Shown here piece by piece: positions 1-8,372 of a stretch of 32,481 nucleotides of DNA. Source of the stretch: Candidatus Magasanikiibacteriota bacterium. GTDB taxonomy: Bacteria; Patescibacteriota; Patescibacteriia; Magasanikbacterales; UBA922. A program made the position numbers and the translations under genes. Every line of letters begins with the position of its first letter. Within the stretch, counting starts at the first letter, position 1. The stretch covers positions 1 to 32,481 of the forward strand of contig JACRPD010000025.1 in NCBI GenBank assembly GCA_016214105.1. Direction: 5' to 3'. Below the pieces are notes generated by a model. It saw only the letters and a list, made by a program, of their open reading frames with translations. It did not search any database and was not told the DNA's origin.

Positions 1-102
1 GTCATTGCGAGGAAGTTTACACTGAGCGAAGCGAAGTGAAGCAATCCAGGCATAAACGTTTAACGAGTGTGGATTGCTTCGCCTGGGAAGGCTCGCAATG
101 AC
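1..102. repeat. Palindromic repeat, GTCATTGCGAGGA...GAAGCAATCC / GGATTGCTTC...TCGCAATGAC
   Basis: Inverted arms 1-13 + 38-47 against 71-80 + 93-102; the GTCATTGCGAGGA and GAAGCAATC blocks recur at 20815-20853 inside mnmA. Confidence 0.85.
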
Positions 103-156
103 AGTGCATCTATTGTCGCCCGGCTAGTTTTTTGGTATAATAGTGGCTAATAAAAT

Positions 157-930
157 ATGTCTATCTTTTACTACACCGTGGTATTTTTTGCCGGTCTAGC
201 TTTTGGCAGTTTTTTGAATGCCTGGGTTTTTCGTAAGCGGGAGAACATCCGAATCGTCAGCGGACGCTCTTTGTGTATTTTTTGCCATCACCAGCTGGCG
301 TGGTATGAAAATATTCCAGTCTTCAGTTTTATTTTTTTAAAAGGCAAATGCCGGACTTGTCGAAAGCAAATTTCTTGGCAATATCCGCTGGTTGAATTGG
401 CTTTGGCCGTCGTTTTCGTTTTGACCGCGTGGTGGCACTGGACAGGGCCATTTGTCTTGACGGTGGAGCTTTTGCGCGATTGGATTTTGGTATTTAATCT
501 GGCGTTTATTTTTCTTTATGATTTAAGGTACGGCGAAATTTTAGACGGCCCGACCATCCCCACGGCGATTCTTCTGTTTTTCTTTTCTTTGCCGCTTGGC
601 TGGCACACTTGGCAAAGCATGTTGATCGGCATTGCCGTTGGCGCCGGCATTTTTTTATTTCAATATCTAATTTCTAGTGGCAAGTGGATTGGCGGTGGCG
701 ATATTCGCTTGGGGTTGTTGATGGGCGTAATTTTGGGCTGGCCGAATATTTTAGTCGCTTTGCTATTAGCATATGTTTTCGGCGGTTTTATCAGTATGAT
801 TTTGGTTTGGGGCAAGAAAACAAATTTGCAAAGCGAAACGCCGTTCGGCACCTATCTAACCGCCGCGACTTTTGTGGCGATGTTTTTCGGAGAAACAATA
901 ATTAATTGGTATTTGGGGATGTTGGGGTGA
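157..930 (+). CDS. pilD: Prepilin peptidase (A24 family, type IV)
   Basis: GSFLNAWVFR N-terminus, CxxC...CxxC (CIFCHHQL/CRTCRKQ), FIFLYDLRYGEI and GGGDIRLGLLMG aspartate motifs. Confidence 0.9.
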   Translation: MSIFYYTVVFFAGLAFGSFLNAWVFRKRENIRIVSGRSLCIFCHHQLAWYENIPVFSFIFLKGKCRTCRKQISWQYPLVELALAVVFVLTAWWHWTGPFVLTVELLRDWILVFNLAFIFLYDLRYGEILDGPTIPTAILLFFFSLPLGWHTWQSMLIGIAVGAGIFLFQYLISSGKWIGGGDIRLGLLMGVILGWPNILVALLLAYVFGGFISMILVWGKKTNLQSETPFGTYLTAATFVAMFFGETIINWYLGMLG

Positions 931-943
931 CACGATTCATTGA

Positions 944-3034
<2,091 letters not shown>

Positions 3035-3170
3035 CATACTAATATACTAATGGCACTAATGATACTAATGTTATACTAATTTTTGTTAAGCTAGTGTTTA
3101 ACAATAACAAGCTTCAGCGCGCATTTGTATAGCATTGGTATAATTAGTATATTGGTATATTTTTATTAAA
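3035..3170. repeat. ATACTAAT-type tandem repeats with an inverted counterpart
   Basis: catactaatatactaatggcactaatgatactaatgttatactaat, then ggtataattagtatattggtata in inverse orientation. Confidence 0.6.
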
Positions 3171-4652
3171 ATGTTTAAAAACCATTACGCTTCGGGACAT
3201 ATGTTAGCCAAGGAACCCAAAGACCTTCGTCTTCGGCTTATTTTTATATTTTTTACACTGTTAGCCGTGGTGATAACTGCGCGTTTGTTTTACCTAATGA
3301 TTCTCCAGCGCGATTTTTACGCGGCGTTGGCCGGCGGTTCGCGCGAAGTGTTCAGTGATCTTTTTCCCAAGCGCGGTCAAATTTTTATTCAGGACTCGCG
3401 CACCGGCGAGCAGTTTCCCGTCGCAATGAATCGCGACTATTTTATCGTCTTTGTTGAAACCAGAGAAATTAAAAATGATACGGATGCCGAAAACGCGGCG
3501 AATAAATTAGCGGAAGTTTTTGGTTATGACGAAGAAAAAAAACTGACGGTGTTTTTGCAAGTTAATAAGCGCGATGACCCGTATGAACCGATTGAAAATA
3601 AAGTTGACGAGGCGGCGGTGGATAAACTAAAGGAATTAAATTTGCCCGGATTGGGATTTGTCCGCAAAACATTCCGTTTTTATCCCGAAGGAAAACTTGC
3701 CTCGCAAGTAATCGGGTTTTTAGGCAAAGATAAAAACGGTAATGATGTCGGTCGATATGGCATTGAAGGTTATTGGCAGAAAGAACTGGCTGGTAGCGGG
3801 GGATTCATTGCCGGAGCGAGAAGCCCGGCCGGCGGTTTGATTCCTTTGGCGGGTTGGTCATTTTCTTCAGCGACAGATGGCGTTGATTTGTTGTTAACCA
3901 TTGATAGAAGTTTGCAATATAAAGCGTGCGAGAAATTAGCGCGAGCAACACAAGAATATGGCGCGGTCAGCGCGGCTTTGGTTATTATGGATCCGAAAAC
4001 CGGCGCGATTCGCGCGATGTGCAGCGTTCCGGAGTTTGATCCCAATCAATACGGCAAAGCGGATTCAGCGGGAGGATATAATAATTCCACGATTTTTACT
4101 CAATACGAACCAGGTTCTGTGTTTAAGCCGATCACCATGGCCGCGGCGCTGAATGAAGGAGCGGTAACCGCGGAGTCTGGTTTTAATGATACTGGCTCGC
4201 GTTCGGGTTTGTGTTCCAAACCGATTAAAAACGCCGCGGAAAAAGTTTATAATTATCAAAGCCTGAGCGAGATATTGGAAAATTCCGTGAATACCGGCGC
4301 GGTTTATTTGGCGGAAAAATTGGGTAAGAAAAAATTTGTTGAGTATGTGGAAAATTTTGGATTTGGAATTAAAAGCGGTGTTGAATTAGACAGCGAAGTC
4401 AGCGGCAATATTGATACTCTGTTTGAGAATAAACCTGAAAAAGTTGATTGTTACACTGCCACCGCGTCGTTCGGCCAGGGCATTACCGCGACGCCTTTGC
4501 AATTGGTTTCGGCGTTTTCCGCGATTGCCAATGGCGGAAAACTTTTTAAGCCGTTCATTATTGATGAAATTAGGCGTCCCGACGGCAGTGTGGATAAAAT
4601 CAAGCCAAAAGAAATTCGGTTGATAAAGGCCACGCGAAACAGGCTGGTGTGA
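3171..4652 (+). CDS. ftsI: Class B penicillin-binding protein (FtsI/PBP2-like), N-terminal part; frame lost before the KTG motif
   Basis: TM segment, dimerisation domain, SVFK (SxxK) and SVN (SxN) motifs; stops before KTG, which is in the next frame. Confidence 0.85.
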   Translation: MFKNHYASGHMLAKEPKDLRLRLIFIFFTLLAVVITARLFYLMILQRDFYAALAGGSREVFSDLFPKRGQIFIQDSRTGEQFPVAMNRDYFIVFVETREIKNDTDAENAANKLAEVFGYDEEKKLTVFLQVNKRDDPYEPIENKVDEAAVDKLKELNLPGLGFVRKTFRFYPEGKLASQVIGFLGKDKNGNDVGRYGIEGYWQKELAGSGGFIAGARSPAGGLIPLAGWSFSSATDGVDLLLTIDRSLQYKACEKLARATQEYGAVSAALVIMDPKTGAIRAMCSVPEFDPNQYGKADSAGGYNNSTIFTQYEPGSVFKPITMAAALNEGAVTAESGFNDTGSRSGLCSKPIKNAAEKVYNYQSLSEILENSVNTGAVYLAEKLGKKKFVEYVENFGFGIKSGVELDSEVSGNIDTLFENKPEKVDCYTATASFGQGITATPLQLVSAFSAIANGGKLFKPFIIDEIRRPDGSVDKIKPKEIRLIKATRNRLV

Positions 4653-4888
4653 AAGGTTATTATGTGGGCGGCAAAACCGGCACCGCGCAAATTTCCGGTC
4701 CGGGTGGTTATACCGCTGAAACGAATCATACTTTTGTCGGTTTCGCTCCGATTGTTGATCCGAAATTCGCGATGATTGTTAAATTTGAGAAACCTCAGCG
4801 AACTTGGGCCGATAGCACTGCCGCGCCGGTGTTTGGCGAGATCGCGGATTTTATCTTAGATTATTACCATGTGCCGCCGGAGCGATGA
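4649..4888 (+). CDS. C-terminal part of the class B PBP (KTG box) in a different frame
   Basis: ...GHAKQAGVKGYYVGGKTGTAQISGPGGY is readable upstream in this frame; GTG overlaps the upstream TGA. Confidence 0.75.
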   Translation: MKGYYVGGKTGTAQISGPGGYTAETNHTFVGFAPIVDPKFAMIVKFEKPQRTWADSTAAPVFGEIADFILDYYHVPPER

Positions 4889-4899
4889 ACAGTTTGACA

Positions 4900-4928
4900 T
4901 TGACAAACGATGTTATTTTTGGTATAAT
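4900..4928 (+). promoter_or_regulatory. Sigma70-type promoter for the tRNA pair
   Basis: TTGACA, 17 nt, TATAAT. Confidence 0.75.
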
Positions 4929-4948
4929 TTTTTCGTCTTGAAAATAAT

Positions 4949-5023
4949 GCCGCCATCGTCTAATGGTTAGGACACATGGTTCTCAACCATGTAATACGGG
5001 TCCGATTCCCGTTGGCGGTACCA
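4949..5023 (+). tRNA. tRNA-Glu (CTC)
   Basis: Cloverleaf GCCGCCA...TGGCGGTACCA, anticodon loop TTCTCAA, encoded CCA. Confidence 0.9.
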
Positions 5024-5030
5024 ACAAAAT

Positions 5031-5104
5031 GTCAGAGTAGCTCAGATGGTTAGAGCGTAGCATTCATAACGCTAAGGTCGAGAGTTCGATCCTCTCCTCT
5101 GACA
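5031..5104 (+). tRNA. tRNA with CAT anticodon (Met or Ile2)
   Basis: Acceptor GTCAGAG/CTCTGAC, T-arm GAGAGTTCGATCCTCTC, loop TTCATAA; A-C mismatch at 31-39; no encoded CCA. Confidence 0.85.
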
Positions 5105-5108
5105 CATT

Positions 5109-5864
5109 ATGATGGACACAAAAAAAGTCTATCTTTCTCTATTAAAAAAATATGGCCAACAGGGATGGTGGCCATTGTTCATAACTCAGGACACAAATAA
5201 CAAAACACATAGAGATTGGCGAGTGGAGAATGGTTTGACTTATGGTATTTCATATCTTGATTTGAAAAAGCATCAAACAGGATTTCGTGATCCGTGTTTT
5301 GAGATTGCCGTTGGCGCGATATTGACGCAGAATACGGCGTGGAAAAATGTGGCGGTGGCGATAATTAATTTATACAAAGCTAAAGCGCTGACACCGCAGA
5401 AATTATTAAAACTACCGACCGCGAAGTTACAAAAATTAATTAGACCGGCAGGATATTTTAGGCAGAAAACGAAGAAGTTGAAATTATTCGCGGAGTGGCT
5501 GATTAAAAATCATGATGGTGAAATCAAACAACTCGGTCGTAGTCCGTCGTCTGTGCTCCGTAGTCTATTATTGGCGAGGTGGGGGATTGGGAGAGAAACG
5601 GCGGATTCAATCATTCTTTACGCGTTAAATAAGCCGGTTTTTGTCATTGATGAATATACCCGCAGATTATGTCGACGGTATGGCGTTGAGTTTGAAGATT
5701 ATGATGAGTATAGACAATTTTTTGAAAAAGCGTTTTTAAAACAGAATTATTCAAAACAGAGATTGAGTAAAATTTATCAGGAGTATCATGGGTTGATTGT
5801 GAGGGCGGAAAAGATTTTCCCCTCTCCTCGTCAGAGGAGAGGGCGAAGGCCTTCGAGGCTCTGA
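5109..5864 (+). CDS. Endonuclease III-like HhH-GPD DNA repair protein
   Basis: VGAILTQNTAWKNV, GIGRETADSIILYALNKPVFVIDEYTRRL; no obvious Fe-S cluster loop. Confidence 0.85.
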   Translation: MMDTKKVYLSLLKKYGQQGWWPLFITQDTNNKTHRDWRVENGLTYGISYLDLKKHQTGFRDPCFEIAVGAILTQNTAWKNVAVAIINLYKAKALTPQKLLKLPTAKLQKLIRPAGYFRQKTKKLKLFAEWLIKNHDGEIKQLGRSPSSVLRSLLLARWGIGRETADSIILYALNKPVFVIDEYTRRLCRRYGVEFEDYDEYRQFFEKAFLKQNYSKQRLSKIYQEYHGLIVRAEKIFPSPRQRRGRRPSRL

Positions 5865-5956
5865 GGAGCCCTCAGGCTCTCGAAGAGGTGAGGTCTCGTC
5901 GCGGTTGGCGAGAGAGACCTCTCCCAACCCTCCTCTGTGCGCAGTGGAGGGAACCT
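5817..5956. repeat. GC-rich palindromic repeat cluster (CCCCTCTCCT...AGGAGAGGG type)
   Basis: ccctctcctcgtcagaggagaggg plus nested gaggctctgaggagccctcaggctctcg; supplies the last codons of the preceding ORF. Confidence 0.7.
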
Positions 5957-5964
5957 ATACCGCC

Positions 5965-5994
5965 TTGACAAATCACCCTTTTTTATGTTATAAT
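5965..5994 (+). promoter_or_regulatory. Sigma70-type promoter
   Basis: TTGACA, 18 nt, TATAAT upstream of the 52-aa Cys-rich ORF. Confidence 0.8.
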
Positions 5995-6035
5995 ATATTT
6001 ATTAAAATTTAATTTTTAATCTTAATTTAGACTCT

Positions 6036-6194
6036 ATGAAGTGCCAAAAGTGCGGCATTGAGCTGACCGACGACACTATGTGTTGCGAGGGCAGCGGCAG
6101 TTGCCAGGCATGTTGCAGCTGCAACGAACCAGCCAAGGATGAGAAATGCGACGATTGCGGGGATGACGACTCCGGTTGCGGCGATAAAGAGTAG
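6036..6194 (+). CDS. 52-aa cysteine-rich small protein
   Basis: MKCQKCGIELTDDTMCCEGSGSCQACCSCNEPAKDEKCDDCGDDDSGCGDKE, 11 Cys; flanked by strong promoter and terminator; absent from the ORF track. Confidence 0.7.
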   Translation: MKCQKCGIELTDDTMCCEGSGSCQACCSCNEPAKDEKCDDCGDDDSGCGDKE

Positions 6195-6201
6195 CGGGTT
6201 T

Positions 6202-6240
6202 AAAGCGCCCCGACGTAACGTCGGGGCGCTTTTATTTTTG
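6202..6240 (+). terminator. Rho-independent terminator
   Basis: AAAGCGCCCCGACG-taa-CGTCGGGGCGCTTT followed by T-rich sequence. Confidence 0.9.
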
Positions 6241-6263
6241 CCGAATTTATCCACAGCGCGGCC

Positions 6264-6293
6264 TTGACAGTTATCATACCAAAAAGGTATTAT
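6264..6293 (+). promoter_or_regulatory. Sigma70-type promoter
   Basis: TTGACA, 18 nt, TATTAT. Confidence 0.7.
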
Positions 6294-6326
6294 ATATTTG
6301 ACAATTAATTCTTTAATTTCAATTAT

Positions 6327-6356
6327 ATGGCAGGCGGAGGATGCGGCGGGTGCTAA
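6327..6356 (+). CDS. Candidate 9-codon ORF MAGGGCGGC
   Basis: ATG GCA GGC GGA GGA TGC GGC GGG TGC TAA between a promoter and a terminator; could instead be part of a small RNA. Confidence 0.35.
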   Translation: MAGGGCGGC

Positions 6357-6362
6357 GCGCCC

Positions 6363-6400
6363 AAAAAAATCAGGTCTATACAACCTGATTTTTTTGTTTT
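6363..6400 (+). terminator. Rho-independent terminator
   Basis: AAATCAGGT-ctatac-AACCTGATTTTTTT. Confidence 0.85.
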
Positions 6401-6410
6401 AGAATTTGTG

Positions 6411-6439
6411 TTGACAATTATTTTTTTGAGTGGTATAGT
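6411..6439 (+). promoter_or_regulatory. Promoter of the split tRNA-Asn
   Basis: TTGACA, 17 nt, TATAGT. Confidence 0.7.
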
Positions 6440-6496
6440 ATCCGCGGTTCTTAACAATTCATTCGTCGGTAGCTCAGCGGTAGAGCAGTTGGCTGT

Positions 6497-7046
6497 GAAT
6501 ACTTTATTTTGTTATAATTTTAGAGTTATGACAAAAGAAAAAAGAAAATACCGTGACCGCGCTTTATATCTCATTAAGGCTGTTAACAAAAGGCGAAAGA
6601 AATTACGGCAAATGGCAATTGAACATAAGGGCGGTAAATGCATACTTTGTGGTTACAAAAAATGCGCGCAAGCATTTGATTTTCATCATCTCAATGCTGC
6701 ACAAAAAGATTTTGGCATTTCCATGAATGGTTTGACCAGATCTTGGTTGAGGGTGGGGAAAGAATTAGACAAATGTGTAATGCTGTGCGCCAATTGTCAT
6801 CGTGAGGTTCATGTTGGTATAACGCAGCTTCCGGTTGTAAAACCGGTTGAAAATGGGGTGAATTCAGGGAAGCCTAAAATCGTAAGATGACGGTAATCCT
6901 GAGCCAAGTCCTAGAGGGAATTTGTTCTAGGAAAGGTGCAGAGACTAGTTGGTGAGTCCCAACAATAATCCAACATTAGCGCCCTATCTCCCTATTAATT
7001 GGGAGAATGAGATAGTCCACTCTATCATGAAAATGGTAGGCAAGTG
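6497..7046 (+). other. Group I self-splicing intron (550 nt)
   Basis: P element aattcagggaagcc, Q taatcctgagccaag, R ggtgcagagacta, S gatagtcc; P7 GACTA/TAGTC; IGS GCAGCT (6824-6829) pairs with exon GGCUGU giving terminal U.G; last intron base is G; P2 CCGGTT-GUAA-AACCGG and P9 CTATCAT-GAAA-ATGGTAG both capped by GNRA loops. Confidence 0.93.
6528..6890 (+). CDS. Intron-encoded HNH endonuclease
   Basis: CILCGYKKCAQAFDFHHLNAAQKDF...CVMLCANCHREVH HNH/zinc motif; inside the intron. The track's start at 6408 lies in the promoter. Confidence 0.9.
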   Translation: MTKEKRKYRDRALYLIKAVNKRRKKLRQMAIEHKGGKCILCGYKKCAQAFDFHHLNAAQKDFGISMNGLTRSWLRVGKELDKCVMLCANCHREVHVGITQLPVVKPVENGVNSGKPKIVR

Positions 7047-7111
7047 TAACCAATTGGTCGCCGGTTCGAATCCGGCCCGACGAGCGCAGTTTATTAACTA
7101 AACCAAAAAAT

Positions 7112-7597
7112 ATGGGTCATTTTAACAAATTTGACAAAGGTCGCGGCGGTTTTGACAGGGATCGCGGCAATCGAGGCGGTGGTTTTAGCGGCGGACGAGG
7201 ATTTGACAGGCGCGATGACGGCTCTAAGCAAATGCACCACGCTACTTGCAGCGAGTGCGGACAGGATTGCGAAGTGCCGTTTAGGCCGACAGGGGATCGT
7301 CCGGTTTTTTGCAGTAATTGCTTCAAAAGCAAAGGCGCTCCTGCCCGCAGTTTTGCTCCAAAAAGTTTTGATAGAGGCGATCGGCGCGGTAGTTTCAGCT
7401 CTGGCAATACCGGCGGCGGTGTTTCCAAAGCGCAGATTGACTTGTTGAATATAAAGTTAGATAAAATTTTATCTCTACTGACCGGCGCAAAAGTTGAAGC
7501 GCCAAAAGCGGATGTTTCAGAAGTGAAAGAAAAAAAAGAAATCGCGAAAAAAGCGAAAACTCCAGCGAAAAAAGCTCCAGCCAAAAAGAAAAAGTAA
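7112..7597 (+). CDS. RGG-rich zinc-ribbon protein with Lys/Ala-rich C-terminal tail
   Basis: N-terminal RGG/FDR repeats, CSECGQDCEVPFRPTGDRPVFCSNCF, tail AKKAKTPAKKAPAKKKK. Confidence 0.8.
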   Translation: MGHFNKFDKGRGGFDRDRGNRGGGFSGGRGFDRRDDGSKQMHHATCSECGQDCEVPFRPTGDRPVFCSNCFKSKGAPARSFAPKSFDRGDRRGSFSSGNTGGGVSKAQIDLLNIKLDKILSLLTGAKVEAPKADVSEVKEKKEIAKKAKTPAKKAPAKKKK

Positions 7598-7612
7598 ATT
7601 TTTACGGACACA

Positions 7613-7648
7613 ACAAAAACAGACTATATACAGTAGCCTGTTTTTAAT
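7613..7648 (+). terminator. Rho-independent terminator
   Basis: AAAAACAG...CTGTTTTT. Confidence 0.7.
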
Positions 7649-7663
7649 TGTGGATAAACTAAC

Positions 7664-7698
7664 TTGACAAAAAATTAGATGTACGTTATTATGTACAT
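7664..7698 (+). promoter_or_regulatory. TA operon promoter with embedded operator-like inverted repeat
   Basis: TTGACA, 17 nt, TATTAT; ATGTAC (7679-7684) and GTACAT (7693-7698) bracket the -10. Confidence 0.6.
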
Positions 7699-7714
7699 AT
7701 ATAACATTTTAAAT

Positions 7715-8074
7715 ATGCTTCTACATCAAACATTGTCAATTACCGATGCCCGCTCGAAAATTTTTGCTTTGGCGGAAAAGGTTCAACGGCCGGGCACATT
7801 TTTCACTCTTACGGAAAAAGGCCGCGCTAAGGCGGTCGTAATGTCCGCTGAAGAATTTGAATCATGGCGGGAAACTCTGGAGATTAGGAGAGCGTTTCCG
7901 AACTTACGCGAGGATGCGGCATTAGCTCGCCGTGATTATAAAAAAGGCAACTATATCACCTTGGAAGATCTTTTAGCCAAAGAAGGTTTTGTGTTAGCTA
8001 AAGGCGTTCATAAAAATTATGCGGTACCAAATAATAATACCAAAAAAAGTTCAAAAAGATATTGCAAAAATTGA
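7715..8074 (+). CDS. Phd/YefM-like antitoxin
   Basis: LSITDARSKIFALAEKVQRPGTFFTLTEKGRAKAVVMSAEEFESW; start moved to ATG 7715 since 7679 lies in the promoter. Confidence 0.8.
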   Translation: MLLHQTLSITDARSKIFALAEKVQRPGTFFTLTEKGRAKAVVMSAEEFESWRETLEIRRAFPNLREDAALARRDYKKGNYITLEDLLAKEGFVLAKGVHKNYAVPNNNTKKSSKRYCKN

Positions 8075-8270
8075 CGGCAGGTATAAGCAAAGAATCTTAT
8101 CCGCCCTGGCAGTACTTAGCGACAGCCCGCATATCGGAAAAAAGCTGGTTGGCGAGTACGCGAGCTTGCGTTCGTATGAGGTTTGGCCGTATCGGATTAT
8201 TTATGAAATTTATGAACGTAATTTGCTCATAAATATTATCAGGGTCGGTCATAGACAGGGAGTCTACTAA
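8019..8270 (+). CDS. RelE/ParE-family toxin
   Basis: YQIIIPKKVQKDIAKID...VGEYASLRSYEVWPYRIIYEIYERNLLINIIRVGHRQGVY; overlaps the antitoxin 3' end. Confidence 0.88.
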   Translation: MRYQIIIPKKVQKDIAKIDGRYKQRILSALAVLSDSPHIGKKLVGEYASLRSYEVWPYRIIYEIYERNLLINIIRVGHRQGVY

Positions 8271-8290
8271 TAACCGGACGTAAATTATCA

Positions 8291-8319
8291 TTGACAAAAT
8301 TTTTTATTTGTTGTATCTT
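8291..8319 (+). promoter_or_regulatory. typA promoter
   Basis: TTGACA, 17 nt, TATCTT. Confidence 0.6.
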
Positions 8320-8372
8320 GTAAACAGTCCGCCATGGGGGGCGGATTGTTTGTTTGGATTTATTCTAAATTT

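Larger units (their letters stand above)
6463..7084 (+). tRNA. tRNA-Asn (GTT), interrupted by a group I intron at 6497-7046
   Basis: Exons 6463-6496 and 7047-7084 join to TCGTCGGTAGCTCAGCGGTAGAGCAGTTGGCTGT^TAACCAATTGGTCGCCGGTTCGAATCCGGCCCGACGAG, a complete cloverleaf with anticodon GTT. Confidence 0.93.

Noticed and set aside
1-102. Insertion sequence or MITE with transposase
   Set aside because: No transposase ORF and no clear target-site duplication; treated as a palindromic repeat only
6027-6383. Minus-strand 118-aa ORF over the Cys-rich units
   Set aside because: Crosses two terminators and two promoters of the opposite strand; no recognisable motif
6408-6527. N-terminal extension of the HNH ORF as given in the ORF track
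   Set aside because: It runs through the promoter and the 5' tRNA exon; ATG 6528 is inside the intron and fits the HNH protein
7117-7611. Minus-strand ORF of 164 aa opposite the RGG protein
   Set aside because: Shadow of the plus-strand gene with low-complexity translation; the plus-strand reading has Zn-ribbon motifs
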